A stretch of 64,000 bases of DNA. Origin: CAVUCH01 sp963739995. Lineage in GTDB: Bacteria > Acidobacteriota > Vicinamibacteria > Vicinamibacterales > JAENWD01. The notes under the pieces are model-generated. The model was given only the letters and a program-made list of their open reading frames with translations, did not search any database and was not told the DNA's origin. Shown here in pieces: positions 44,245 to 53,163 of the stretch (positions are counted from its first letter, which is position 1; each line of letters opens with the position of its first letter). A program made the position numbers and the translations under genes. The stretch is from the NCBI GenBank assembly GCA_963739995.1, contig CAVUCH010000020.1, positions 62,001 to 126,000 of the forward strand, written 5' to 3'.

Positions 44245-45903
44245 TCGACGAACGTCACCTTGTTGATCTCGCGCAACGTGGTCCGGCCCAGCATCACCTG
44301 CTCGATTGCCGACTCGCGCAGAAACCGCATGCCCTCGTCACGGGCCGCCTTCTTGATTTCCGACGTCGGCCGCCGCTCGAGAATCATCTCGCGAATCCGA
44401 TCGGACAGGTCCAGCAGCTCGCAGATCGCCGTCCGGCCCTTGTAGCCCGTCCCCGCGCACTCGATGCACCCGGCGCCATCGTAGAACGCGTGCGTCGTCG
44501 CGAACCCCGCAGGAAGGGCCGATTCAGCCAGCAACTCCTCCGACACCGTCGCCGGCCGCTTGCAATGCGTGCAGATCAGCCGGACCAGCCGCTGCGCCAG
44601 CACGCAGTTGAGCGCCGACACGAACTGGTAGGGCTCGACACCCATGTTGAGAAAGCGGCCGAGCACGTCGAGCACGTTGTTGGCGTGCACCGTCGTGAAC
44701 ACCAGGTGTCCGGTGAGCGCCGACTGGATCGCGATCTGCGCCGTCTCCGGATCGCGGATCTCCCCCACCATGATCTTGTCCGGGTCGTGCCGCAGAATCG
44801 AGCGGAGGCCCCGCGCGAAGGTGAGCCCCTTCTTCTCGTTGATCGGAATCTGCGTGATGCCGGCGAGTTGGTATTCGACCGGGTCCTCAATGGTGATGAT
44901 CTTGTCTTCGATCGAGCGGATCTCGGAGAGCGCCGCATAGAGGCTTGTCGTCTTGCCGCTGCCCGTCGGCCCGGTGACCAGCACCATGCCGTACGGCTCC
45001 GCGATGTACTTGCGGAAGCGCTTCAGCTCGGCCTCGGGAAACCCGAGGATGTCGAGACGCAGCTCCGTGAACTGCTCGCTGATGGACTCCTTGTCCAGGA
45101 TGCGGATGACCGCGTCCTCGCCGTGAACGCTCGGCATAATCGATACGCGAAAGTCAATGGTCTTCCCAGGCACACGCAGTTTGAAGCGGCCGTCCTGCGG
45201 CACCCGCTTCTCGGCGATGTCGAGCTCGGCCATGACCTTGATGCGCGAGATGATCGAGCTGTGGAACTGCTTCGCGATCGGACGCATCGCCGCCTGCAGC
45301 ACGCCGTCAATCCGGTACTTGACGTGCACCGCATCGTCCTGCGTCTCGATGTGCACGTCGCTCGCACGGCGCTGCAGCGCCGTGTAGATTGTCGAGTCCA
45401 CCAGTCTGATCACCGGGCTGATGTCGCTCGTCAGCCGCTCGACCGTCAGGTTGTCGTCGCCGTTGTCGTCCTCTTTCAGCAGCTGCAGGTGGAAGCTCTC
45501 GGTGGCTTCCTCGAGCACACGCTGCGAGCTCTCGCTCTTCTTCAGGATCGACTGGATGGCCGAAGCCGTGCCCACGGTGACCTTGACCGGCGTGGCGAGA
45601 AGCGCCCCCAGCTCGTCGATCATCGGCAGGTCGGTCGGATCGGAGACCACGATCACGAGTGACCGGCCCTCACGCCTGTACGGGTACGAACCCGTATCGC
45701 AACATCAGGTCGGCTGGAATCGAGCGGAACAGCTCGTTGTCGATCAGGAAAAGATCCATGTCGACGAACTCGAGCCGGTAGCGCTCCGCGAGCCGGCGGG
45801 CGTGCGTGACCTCTGCCAGTCGATCTTCCGGCGGCGCGAACTCGAGTGCCGGTGCGGCCGCAGGAGCGCCGTTTGCGGACGCGGTTGCCTTTCCGTTCAC
45901 CAT
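44241..45903 (-). CDS. gspE: Type II secretion / pilus assembly ATPase GspE/PilB (frameshifted)
   Basis: The hexameric ATPase that powers pseudopilus assembly. The N-terminal part (45903 to about 45676) holds the start of the N1E domain (ARRLAERYRLEFVDMDLFLI; IPADLMLRYGFVPV), and the rest (from about 45675) continues it with REGRSLVIVVSDPTD. One extra base at 45675-45677, next to GTAC, splits the frame. The ATPase core is intact: Walker A VTGPTGSGKTTSLYAAL, Asp box EDPVEYQLAGITQIP, Walker B KIMVGEIRDPETA, and the four-Cys zinc motif (CTHCKRPA...CIECAGTG). It precedes pilM with a 4-base overlap. Confidence 0.88.
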
Positions 45904-45943
45904 GTCACCCTAGAAGTCTTGAGCCCTTCCATCCGTGCCAGTC

Positions 45944-47152
45944 TCACGAGACTACCGACGTCAGCTGGAACAGCGGCATGTAGAGCGCCAGCAGCAGGGC
46001 CGCGATCACGACCCCCATCGTAATGAGCAGGACCGGCTCGACGAGCGTGACGAACCGGTCCATCTTGGTTTCGATTTCTTCGTCGTAGAACTCGGAAAGA
46101 CTGTTGAGCATCTCCTGGAGTGCGCCGGTGGCCTCCCCCACTTCCGTCATCTTCACGGCCACGTCGGGAAACAGCCCTGTCGTTCGCATCGTGGCGGCGA
46201 GGCCCTGTCCTTCGCGGACCGACTGCGCTACCTTCTCGAGCTCCCGCGCCATGTACCGGTTTCCGATTGAACGCCCGGCAATCTCGAGCGCGTTGACCAG
46301 CGGGATTCCGCCTCCAAGCAGCGTGGCCAGCGTGCGCGCGAGCTGCGCGGTCGCGAACTTCCGGGCCACGTCGCCGGCCCACGGCAGTCGGAGGAGCGCG
46401 CGGTCCATGCGGAGCCGGACGCCCGGCTGTCTCATCCAGTAGACGAGTGCCAGGCCCGCGAGCCCGAGGGCGGCGAGCACTAGCAGGAAATTGTGGGTGA
46501 GCACCGTGGAGCCGCGAACGATGATCCGCGTGACCAGCGGCAGCTCGGCATCGAAGCTCGCGTAGAAGTCGGAAAACGCCGGCACCAACTTCAGGACGAT
46601 GACGCTGACCACCACGACCGCGATGCTCACGAGCACCGCCGGGTAGATCAACGCGGAAACCGTCTTGCGCCGCACCGCTCCCGCAAGTTTGGTATACGCC
46701 ACGTATCGGCGCAGCACCACCTCGAGGCTGCCGCTGCGCTCCCCTGCCATCAGAGACGCCGTGTATACGCGCGGAAAGAGCGCGCCGTGCTCCTCGAAGG
46801 CCTCACTCAAGGCGGACCCGGCTTTGACCCGCTCGTAAACCGCGTCAAGGACCGACCGGAACAGCGGATCCGCGGTTCCACTCCGCAGCAAGTCGAGCGA
46901 CTGGACGAGCGGCATCCCCGCCTTGAGCAGCGTGGCCAGTTCCTGGTTGAACTCGAGGAACTCCCGCGGGCTGATCCGGCGCCGCCGTGGCAAGCCTATC
47001 GAGAAGCCGCCGATGCCTCCCCGCGGCTGAAGCGCAAGGACGTGAAGACCCTTATCCTCGAGCTCGTGACGCAGCCGCGCCTCCGTGTCGGCCGTGTACA
47101 CGCCCTCGACGATCTCACCCCTGGCGGTGACGAGCCTGCAGGAGAATTCCAT
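45944..47152 (-). CDS. gspF: Type II secretion inner-membrane platform protein GspF/PilC
   Basis: A 402-residue polytopic platform protein with two GspF domains. Domain one has LEFNQELATLLKAGMPLVQSLDLLRSG and domain two has FATAQLARTLATLLGGGIPLVNALEIAGRSIGNRYM. Three transmembrane segments lie near 165-190, 215-235 and 370-395. The N-terminal cytoplasmic portion (FSCRLVTARGEIVEGVYTADTEARLRHELEDKG) is standard. The gene leads gspE by 40 bases. Confidence 0.94.
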   Translation of the reverse strand: MEFSCRLVTARGEIVEGVYTADTEARLRHELEDKGLHVLALQPRGGIGGFSIGLPRRRRISPREFLEFNQELATLLKAGMPLVQSLDLLRSGTADPLFRSVLDAVYERVKAGSALSEAFEEHGALFPRVYTASLMAGERSGSLEVVLRRYVAYTKLAGAVRRKTVSALIYPAVLVSIAVVVVSVIVLKLVPAFSDFYASFDAELPLVTRIIVRGSTVLTHNFLLVLAALGLAGLALVYWMRQPGVRLRMDRALLRLPWAGDVARKFATAQLARTLATLLGGGIPLVNALEIAGRSIGNRYMARELEKVAQSVREGQGLAATMRTTGLFPDVAVKMTEVGEATGALQEMLNSLSEFYDEEIETKMDRFVTLVEPVLLITMGVVIAALLLALYMPLFQLTSVVS

Positions 47153-47284
47153 CGTAAAATCTTGTCCGACAGGGCATTACTGACGCACCGAACCCGCGGA
47201 TTATATCAATTTCGCGCCTATCCCATCCGCGCCGGGCCGCGGCGCCTGGAGGTAGGACGGGCGGAGCGAACAGAAGGCTGGCGT

Positions 47285-47974
47285 TCAGGGAGCGGCTTCC
47301 ACGAGGCGGAGAATGCGCCGGACGTAGCTGCGCGTCTCCGGGTAGGGCGGGATACCGCCAAAGCGCCGCACCGCGCCCTCGCCCGCGTTGTATGCCGCAA
47401 GCGCACGCGAAACATCGAAGCGGTCGAGGAGCATGCGGAGGTGCCGCGTGCCTGCATCGATATTCGACCGGGGGTCGTACGGGTTGGTCACCGCGTACTG
47501 ACGCGCCGTGCTGGGCATGAGCTGCATCAGTCCCATCGCACCTTTGCGCGAGCGTGCGCGATGTTCGAAGTTCGACTCGACCTCAATCACGGCCTGCACG
47601 AGGCTCGGGCTCACCCCGTGCCGCTCGGCCGCGGCAGCGATCAAATCGCGAAAGTGTCCTGAACCGGCCGCTGGCATGACCGCGGGCAGCGCCCCAACCG
47701 TTGGCTCCGGCTCCGGATACGGCACTTCGTCCGGCAGAATGTCGGTAACCATGCTCCGCGGGCACACAATCTCGCCTCCCGCCCGGAGCGTCAGCACGAT
47801 TGACTCGCCGTCCGCGCGGTGTGCCTTCACCGAGAGGGTCCGCCCGCCGCTCAGCCGGATGACTTCCGCGGACGCTGATGATGGCGCCAGACACGCGGCA
47901 AGCACACACAGCATCACGAATGTGCCCGTGCCGGCATGCGTTCGGTCGACGCGACGGCCTCGGCGGAGCATCAT
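47285..47974 (-). CDS. Lytic transglycosylase, SLT domain
   Basis: A periplasmic peptidoglycan lyase of about 229 residues. I start it at 47974 (MMLRRGRRVDRTHAGTGTF), 8 bases after the upstream lipoprotein stop; a signal peptide ends near APSSASA. A short beta region (VIRLSGGRTLSVKAHRADGESIVLTL) comes first. The SLT domain has the catalytic Glu in VIEVESNFEHRARSRKGAMGLMQLMPSTARQY, then NPYDPRSNIDAGTRHLRMLL and ALAAYNAGEGAV. A dedicated lytic enzyme is often found with trans-envelope machines, and this one lies just upstream of gspF. Confidence 0.92.
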   Translation of the reverse strand: MMLRRGRRVDRTHAGTGTFVMLCVLAACLAPSSASAEVIRLSGGRTLSVKAHRADGESIVLTLRAGGEIVCPRSMVTDILPDEVPYPEPEPTVGALPAVMPAAGSGHFRDLIAAAAERHGVSPSLVQAVIEVESNFEHRARSRKGAMGLMQLMPSTARQYAVTNPYDPRSNIDAGTRHLRMLLDRFDVSRALAAYNAGEGAVRRFGGIPPYPETRSYVRRILRLVEAAP

Positions 47975-47981
47975 CGCCGGG

Positions 47982-48866
47982 TCAGCGGGGCTCCACAAAC
48001 GCATGGAATACGCGAATGCCGAGCTCGCGGGGATCGCGGCTGTTGATGGTCGGAAGCAGTGCGGGCACATAGGTCTTATCGACCTGGATACGCAGTTCCG
48101 CCATATCGGCCTTGCCCAGCTGGGCTGCTTTCAGCGCAGTTCGCTGGATATTCTCCTGTTTCGGCGCGAGCGTGAAGCGATCGAGCGGCTGCCCATTGAG
48201 TACGATATCGACATTCTGCGGTTCGTTGAAAACGCTGCCCGGGTTGTCGGCGTGCAGGAAGAAGGTGCAGTCACGCTTTGGGTTGCGGAACACGATCGTT
48301 GCTGCCCGCTTGGTCCATTGCCATTCGACGATGGAATTCTCCGCGGCGAGCTCGGGAGGGTGCCACCCTTCCTTGTAGATGAGGAACACGTTCTCGGTCT
48401 GGGGGAGCAACTGCAGCGATCCCACTTTGTAGGCGCGCTGTCCTGAATCCTGCCCGGCCAGCGGCAGCCGACCGGAATCCTTGCTCGAGTAGAGACCGAC
48501 CTGGATTGCCGCATCCCCGAGGTACAGGTACACCGGTACAAAGACCGTCCGCGTGTACTCGACCGTCTGTCCGCGCTTCCACTGGGTGGTCGGCACGGGT
48601 GGCCGGTGATCGTCCGTCCACATCAGCTCCTCGTCGGAGTCGACGAAGTGCACCATTACCGTGTAGTCCTGCCCGAACTTCGGCGCGTCCTTGGCGACCG
48701 CGAATCTGTAGGTGATTTCCAAAGGGCTGCCGAGTGCGGCCTTCGCGCGACTGGTCGTGATCGACGGGGTGGCCACGGGCGGTTGGGAGTCGGCGCCCCG
48801 GCGGCACCCCATCAGCACCAGCACCGGCAGCGTACAGACGACGAGAACACGAGACGACACAGGCAT
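47982..48866 (-). CDS. Lipoprotein of unknown function
   Basis: A 294-residue protein; I start it at 48866 (MPVSSRVLVVCTLPVLVLMGC), which gives a clean lipobox (VLMGC). The rest is beta-rich (LGSPLEITYRFAVAKDAPKF; DYTVMVHFVDSDEELMWTDDHRPP; FVPVYLYLGDAAIQVGLYS), suggesting one or two immunoglobulin-like domains. I recognise no named family. It is the first gene before slt, gspF and the secretin operon, so a surface or periplasmic role tied to secretion is possible. Confidence 0.75.
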   Translation of the reverse strand: MPVSSRVLVVCTLPVLVLMGCRRGADSQPPVATPSITTSRAKAALGSPLEITYRFAVAKDAPKFGQDYTVMVHFVDSDEELMWTDDHRPPVPTTQWKRGQTVEYTRTVFVPVYLYLGDAAIQVGLYSSKDSGRLPLAGQDSGQRAYKVGSLQLLPQTENVFLIYKEGWHPPELAAENSIVEWQWTKRAATIVFRNPKRDCTFFLHADNPGSVFNEPQNVDIVLNGQPLDRFTLAPKQENIQRTALKAAQLGKADMAELRIQVDKTYVPALLPTINSRDPRELGIRVFHAFVEPR

Positions 48867-49008
48867 GAATGGGTAGAACTCCGCGAAGAAGTCCGTCGTA
48901 ATCGCGGTCTGAGGCACCGCAGCGCGCCGTTGCTGCCGCGAGCGGCCATCATAGCGCCGTTGTTGGGCGTCGGCAATAATGTTACAGTCGCGCCGCTGCG
49001 GAGGCTGC

Positions 49009-49299
49009 ATGTCACAGGAAGCGTTGGGGCTCGTCGAAACCCGCGGGCTCATCGGCTCGATTGAAGCCGCAGACGCGATGGTCAAGGCCGCCAACGTCGT
49101 CCTGGTGGCCAAGGAGTACATCGGTGCCGGCTACGTCACGGTCATGGTGCGGGGAGATGTCGGCGCGGTGAAGGCGGCCACCGACGCGGGGGCGGCCGCC
49201 GCGCGCAGAGTGGGCGAGCTGGTCTCAGTGCACGTGATTCCACGGCCGCACGCGGAAGTCGACCGCATCCTCCCGCAGGTGCCGGGCCCTCCCGCCTGA
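49009..49299 (+). CDS. BMC-H microcompartment shell protein
   Basis: A 96-residue single-domain bacterial microcompartment shell protein of the EutM/PduA/CsoS1 type. It shows the whole domain: ALGLVETRGLIGSIEAADAMVKAANV, EYIGAGYVTVMVRGDVGAVKAATDAGAAAA and ELVSVHVIPRPHAEVDRILP. Such proteins form hexamers that tile the shell facets. It lies 17 bases ahead of an acylating aldehyde dehydrogenase, a typical cargo enzyme. No BMC-T or pentameric vertex protein is in the window, so a closed shell would need genes elsewhere. Confidence 0.95.
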   Translation: MSQEALGLVETRGLIGSIEAADAMVKAANVVLVAKEYIGAGYVTVMVRGDVGAVKAATDAGAAAARRVGELVSVHVIPRPHAEVDRILPQVPGPPA

Positions 49300-49316
49300 A
49301 CGACTGAGCGCAGGTC

Positions 49317-51089
49317 ATGGCCGCACAGACCGACTTGCGACCGGCCGGGGGCACCGATCGGGATCTCGCCTCCATCCAGGAGGCCCGGGAGCTCGCGCGC
49401 CGGGCGCGGCGGGCGCAGGCCCAGCTAGGCGAACTCTCGCAGGAACGTATCGACGCCATCGTTGACGCCATGGCCGCCGCGGTCACGCCGCAGGCGGAAA
49501 CGCTCGCCCGCCTCGCCGTGGAAGAGACCGGGTTCGGCGTGGTGGCCGACAAGGTCCAGAAGAACCTCTTCTCGTCAGAGCGCGTGTACCGCTTCATCCG
49601 GCCGATGCGCACCGTCGGCGTCGTCAATCGCATCGAAGACAGGAAGGTCGTCGAGATCGCGGAGCCCTTCGGTGTGGTCGCCGCCATTGTGCCGTCCACC
49701 AACCCGACATCGACGGCCATCTACAAGATTCTGATCGCCCTCAAGGCTCGGTGCGCGATCGTCCTCAGTCCTCACCCGTCCGCCGTGCGCTGCATCAGCC
49801 GGGCCGCGGAGATCATGGCGCAGGCAGCGCGGGGGGCCGGGGCACCCGAGGACAGCATCCTCTGGATGACGACCGTGACGCTCGAGGGGACCCAGGAATT
49901 GATGAAGGCGCGGGAGGTGGCCGTCATCCTGGCGACCGGCGGGATGGGGCTGGTGCGAGCCGCCTACTCCGCCGGCAAGCCGGCGTACGGGGTGGGACCC
50001 GGCAATGCGCCCGCCTACATCGAGCGGTCGGCGGATGTTTCCAAAGCCGTGCGCGACATCATCACGGGCAAGACCTTCGACAACGGGGTGCTCTGCTCGT
50101 CGGAAAATTCCGTGGTGGTCGACGAAGCGGTGGCGGAGCTGGCGCGCCAATCGTTTCTGGAGCAGGGGGCGCACTTCCTGTCCGGCACCGAGATCGACGC
50201 CGTGGCTCGTGTTCTCGTGACCCCACAGCGTCTGCCGAACCCGGCACTCGTGGGCAAGTCCGCGCTGGAGGTCGCCAGGCAGGCGGGGATCGGCGTCCCG
50301 GCCGGCACACGTGTCCTGATGGCGCCGCTGGCCGGGGTCGGTCGCGAGTTCCCGCTCTCGATCGAGAAGCTGTGTCCGGTCCTCTCCTACTACGTGGTCA
50401 AGGACTGGCGGGAGGGCTGCGAGCGCTGCATGCAGATTCTGCGGTACGGCGGCATGGGGCACACCATGGCCATCCACTCCCGGGACGAGGGGGTGATCCT
50501 CGAGTTTGGCCTGAAGAAACCAGCCTTCCGCATCTGCGTGAACACTCCGACCACACTCGGATCCATCGGTCTCACGACTGGCCTTGATCCGGCGATGACC
50601 CTGGGCTGCGGAGGCTTCGGGGGCAACATCACGTCGGACAACATCACGCCGCGGCACCTGCTGAACATCAAGAGGCTGGCGTACGAGGTGCGGCCCGTTC
50701 AGCCGTCGACGTCGCCGAGCATTGCGTCGGCGCAGGTGGCGGCGAGCGACATCCGGCTGCCCAGGGCGCCGCAGCGCCCGGCTGCCGAACCGGTCAGCGC
50801 CGAATCCCTGTCCCGCCGCATCGATCAGTTCCTGCAGTCCAGGGGTATCGGTGGAGCGCACCGCCCAAGCGCGCCGGCCGCGTCACCCGCACCGTCACCA
50901 GCGGCGCCCCCACCGGCGGCGGAAGCTCCGCCGACGGCCCCCGAACGATTTGTCTGTGAAGATGACGTGCGTGCTGCAGCCCGCGCGAACCGAAAGATCC
51001 TCATTGACGAGCGCACGATCGTGACCCCGGCGGCGCGTGACGCGGGCGAGGCGCTCCGGATCTTCGAACAGGCCTCGTGGCGGCCCTGA
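49317..51089 (+). CDS. Acylating aldehyde dehydrogenase of the PduP/EutE class with C-terminal extension
   Basis: Converts an aldehyde and CoA to acyl-CoA with NAD+. The core (about 1-465) has VVAAIVPSTNPTSTAIYKILIALK, the nucleotide motif ATGGMGLVRAAYSAGKPAYGVGPGN, and the catalytic Cys260 in FDNGVLCSSENSVVV. The 590-residue length exceeds the usual 460-490. The extra tail has a helical SAESLSRRIDQFLQSRGI (about 493-511) like an encapsulation peptide, a Pro/Ala linker, and FVCEDDVRAAARANRKILID...TIVTPAARD near the end, a motif I associate with BMC-linked proteins. Substrate unknown. Confidence 0.9.
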   Translation: MAAQTDLRPAGGTDRDLASIQEARELARRARRAQAQLGELSQERIDAIVDAMAAAVTPQAETLARLAVEETGFGVVADKVQKNLFSSERVYRFIRPMRTVGVVNRIEDRKVVEIAEPFGVVAAIVPSTNPTSTAIYKILIALKARCAIVLSPHPSAVRCISRAAEIMAQAARGAGAPEDSILWMTTVTLEGTQELMKAREVAVILATGGMGLVRAAYSAGKPAYGVGPGNAPAYIERSADVSKAVRDIITGKTFDNGVLCSSENSVVVDEAVAELARQSFLEQGAHFLSGTEIDAVARVLVTPQRLPNPALVGKSALEVARQAGIGVPAGTRVLMAPLAGVGREFPLSIEKLCPVLSYYVVKDWREGCERCMQILRYGGMGHTMAIHSRDEGVILEFGLKKPAFRICVNTPTTLGSIGLTTGLDPAMTLGCGGFGGNITSDNITPRHLLNIKRLAYEVRPVQPSTSPSIASAQVAASDIRLPRAPQRPAAEPVSAESLSRRIDQFLQSRGIGGAHRPSAPAASPAPSPAAPPPAAEAPPTAPERFVCEDDVRAAARANRKILIDERTIVTPAARDAGEALRIFEQASWRP

Positions 51090-51121
51090 CCCGGTACCGC
51101 TGAGGCCACAGGTACTTACGA

Positions 51122-51150
51122 TTGACCGTGCCCGGGGGGCATGGTAAGCT
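51122..51150 (+). promoter_or_regulatory. Putative sigma-70-type promoter for mltD
   Basis: TTGACC and TAAGCT are separated by 17 bases. The -35 box is good and the -10 box is weak. The distance to the mltD start is about 255 bases, which would make a long leader. Support is from sequence only. Confidence 0.3.
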
Positions 51151-51272
51151 CATGACTCAGCCGTACCCAGCCGCGGCTGCGCAGTCGGTAGCAAGTTCGC
51201 ATCACGCCACCCGTCCCCACCGGGGCGCGCGATGCCGGACCGGGAGCCCCTCAGGGGGCCGACGACGACAGG

Positions 51273-51296
51273 CCGTTCCGGGCTCATCCGGAACGG
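51273..51296 (+). promoter_or_regulatory. Perfect hairpin in the mltD leader (possible attenuator)
   Basis: CCGTTCCGG and CCGGAACGG form a perfect 9 bp stem with a 6-base loop (GCTCAT). It is followed by AATCTTT, a weak U-tract, so it could act as an intrinsic terminator ahead of mltD or be part of a larger fold. Confidence 0.45.
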
Positions 51297-51405
51297 AATC
51301 TTTCCGCAAGCGTGCGCCGTCGGCATTCGTCGACTGCGCGGGCGTCTCCAACCGGGGCTGCGTTCAGTGCCCGCGCGGTGAGCGGAACCTTTCGCGGAGC
51401 GCCCA

Positions 51406-53163
51406 ATGGTGAAGCACTCCTGGCTGCCCTTGCTGGTGGCCCCGATCGTCGCCGCCACGGTCAGCTCTGGCTGCGGGTCCGCCGCCCGCCACCAGAGTGC
51501 GCCGCAGGTGACGCCAGCCGCTCAGGGTACTCAGGTTGCTCCGCCGGTCCCGCCCACTCCGTTGCCAGCTCCGGCCGACCCGGTCCTCGCGCTCATCGAT
51601 GCATCCCAGCATCATTTCGCCTCCGGGCAGCACGAACTGGAACGTGGCCACCTGGGGCAGGCGAAGGTCGAATTCAACCGGGCCTTGGAAGTTCTGCTCG
51701 AATCACCGTATGGGGCACGCTCGGAACCGCGCATCCGTGAGCATTTCGATCGCCTGGTGGATCGGATCAGCGCATATGAGATTTCGGCGCTGACCGAGGG
51801 CGACGGGTTCAGCGAAAAGCCGTCCGAGCCGGCGACGATCGACGAGCTGCTGGCCTTGTCACTGTTCGACAAGCCAGCGCCGACGCCTGAACTGACGCAG
51901 GCGGTCAGGAGCGACCTCGAGAGCACTTCGCACGACGTGCCCATCCCCCTGAACGCGCGGGTGCTCAGCTACATCGAGCTGTTCCAGGGCCGGCTGCGCA
52001 CCTTCATCACTGAGGGTCTCGCGCGCGGCAGCACGTATCTTCCGATGATTCAGAGCGTGTTCCGCGCGGAAGGGTTGCCGCTGGACCTGGCGTACGTCCC
52101 GCTGGTCGAGAGCGCCTTCAAGCCAAACGCGCTGTCACGCGCCAAGGCTCGCGGCGTGTGGCAGTTCATGCGGGGCACTGCGCTCGAGAACGGTCTGCAG
52201 CACGACTGGTACGTCGACGAGCGGTCCGATCCCGAGAAGGCCACGCTTGCCGCGGCGAAGTACCTGAAGACGTTGCACGGAATGTTCCGTGGCGACTGGC
52301 ACCTGGCGCTCGCCTCGTACAACGGCGGTCCGGGGCGGGTGCAGCGGGCGATGCATCGGTCCGGCGTACGAGCGTTCTGGCCCCTCGCCGAGACGCCCAG
52401 GTATCTGCCCCGGGAGACGCGCGAGTACGTTCCCATGATCCTTGCGGCAATCGTGATCGCGCGGAACCCGGCGCAGTACGGCTTTGACGTGCAGCCGCTG
52501 CCCGGCGTCGCCAGCGAGAAGGTGGTGCTGCCGCGGCCGGTGGATCTCCGGCGCATCGCCGAGTGGACCGGCGCCTCCATCGACACCATCCAGACGCTGA
52601 ACCCCGAGCTGCGCCGGTGGACGACCCCGGTCAAGGCGGGCACGTATGCACTGAACGTCCCGGAGGGAACGGCGGAGGCCGTCCAGGAGAGAGTCGAGCG
52701 CATGCTTCCGGCCGAGCGTGCGGCCCTGAACTGGTATACGGTGCGGCCCGGCGAGTCCCTTCAGACGATTGCACGGAAGCTGCGGGTCAAGCGGACCGAT
52801 CTGGCGCAGGCAAACTACCTCACGACGGTCGCACGCGTGAAGCCCGGCCAGCAGCTCGTCATTCCGCGGCCACCTGCCACGCTGATGGCGGCGCGCCCCG
52901 ATCGCCCTGTGCCCGTGGCCGAATCGCGGCGCGTCGCGGGCGGCGACCGGCTGGTGGCGGACGCGCCGTCACCGGCGCAATCGAAGGACGCACGATTCAT
53001 CTATAAGGTGAAGAAAGGCGATACGCTCTCGTCAATCGCCCGCGTGTTCCGCACAACGGTTGCGTCCCTGCGGCTCTGGAATCACCTCCCTGGCACGAGC
53101 GTGAGCGCGGGCGACCGCCTGACGATCTTCACGAAGGCTGGCGTCCGCCCCCAGGCCAACTGA
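51406..53163 (+). CDS. mltD: Membrane-bound lytic transglycosylase D with two LysM domains
   Basis: A 585-residue outer-membrane lipoprotein (lipobox VSSGC, Cys23) that cleaves peptidoglycan. A Pro-rich spacer (35-60) leads to a helical domain and the SLT domain (about 195-350), with the catalytic Glu in LPLDLAYVPLVESAFKPNALSRAKARGVWQFM and LALASYNGGPGRVQRAM. LysM domains that bind glycan lie near 440-485 (WYTVRPGESLQTIARKLRVKRTDLAQAN) and 530-580 (YKVKKGDTLSSIARVFRTTVASLRLWN). It has a long leader that may control it. Confidence 0.94.
   Translation: MVKHSWLPLLVAPIVAATVSSGCGSAARHQSAPQVTPAAQGTQVAPPVPPTPLPAPADPVLALIDASQHHFASGQHELERGHLGQAKVEFNRALEVLLESPYGARSEPRIREHFDRLVDRISAYEISALTEGDGFSEKPSEPATIDELLALSLFDKPAPTPELTQAVRSDLESTSHDVPIPLNARVLSYIELFQGRLRTFITEGLARGSTYLPMIQSVFRAEGLPLDLAYVPLVESAFKPNALSRAKARGVWQFMRGTALENGLQHDWYVDERSDPEKATLAAAKYLKTLHGMFRGDWHLALASYNGGPGRVQRAMHRSGVRAFWPLAETPRYLPRETREYVPMILAAIVIARNPAQYGFDVQPLPGVASEKVVLPRPVDLRRIAEWTGASIDTIQTLNPELRRWTTPVKAGTYALNVPEGTAEAVQERVERMLPAERAALNWYTVRPGESLQTIARKLRVKRTDLAQANYLTTVARVKPGQQLVIPRPPATLMAARPDRPVPVAESRRVAGGDRLVADAPSPAQSKDARFIYKVKKGDTLSSIARVFRTTVASLRLWNHLPGTSVSAGDRLTIFTKAGVRPQAN

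Larger units (their letters stand above)
51090..51405. other. 316 bp intergenic region, structured leader of mltD
   Basis: A possible promoter starts the region, followed by about 250 bases before the mltD ATG. That stretch holds several strong hairpins: GCCCC-TCA-GGGGGC near 51246-51259, a perfect 9 bp stem at 51273-51296, and a large GC pairing (GCGCGGGC with GCCCGCGC) near 51338-51380. This suggests a leader that could attenuate expression. I saw no match to the core of known c-di-AMP or c-di-GMP riboswitches. Confidence 0.4.

Noticed and set aside
51130..51400. c-di-AMP or c-di-GMP riboswitch before mltD
   Set aside because: The conserved core segments of either class could not be found by eye; only generic hairpins remain.
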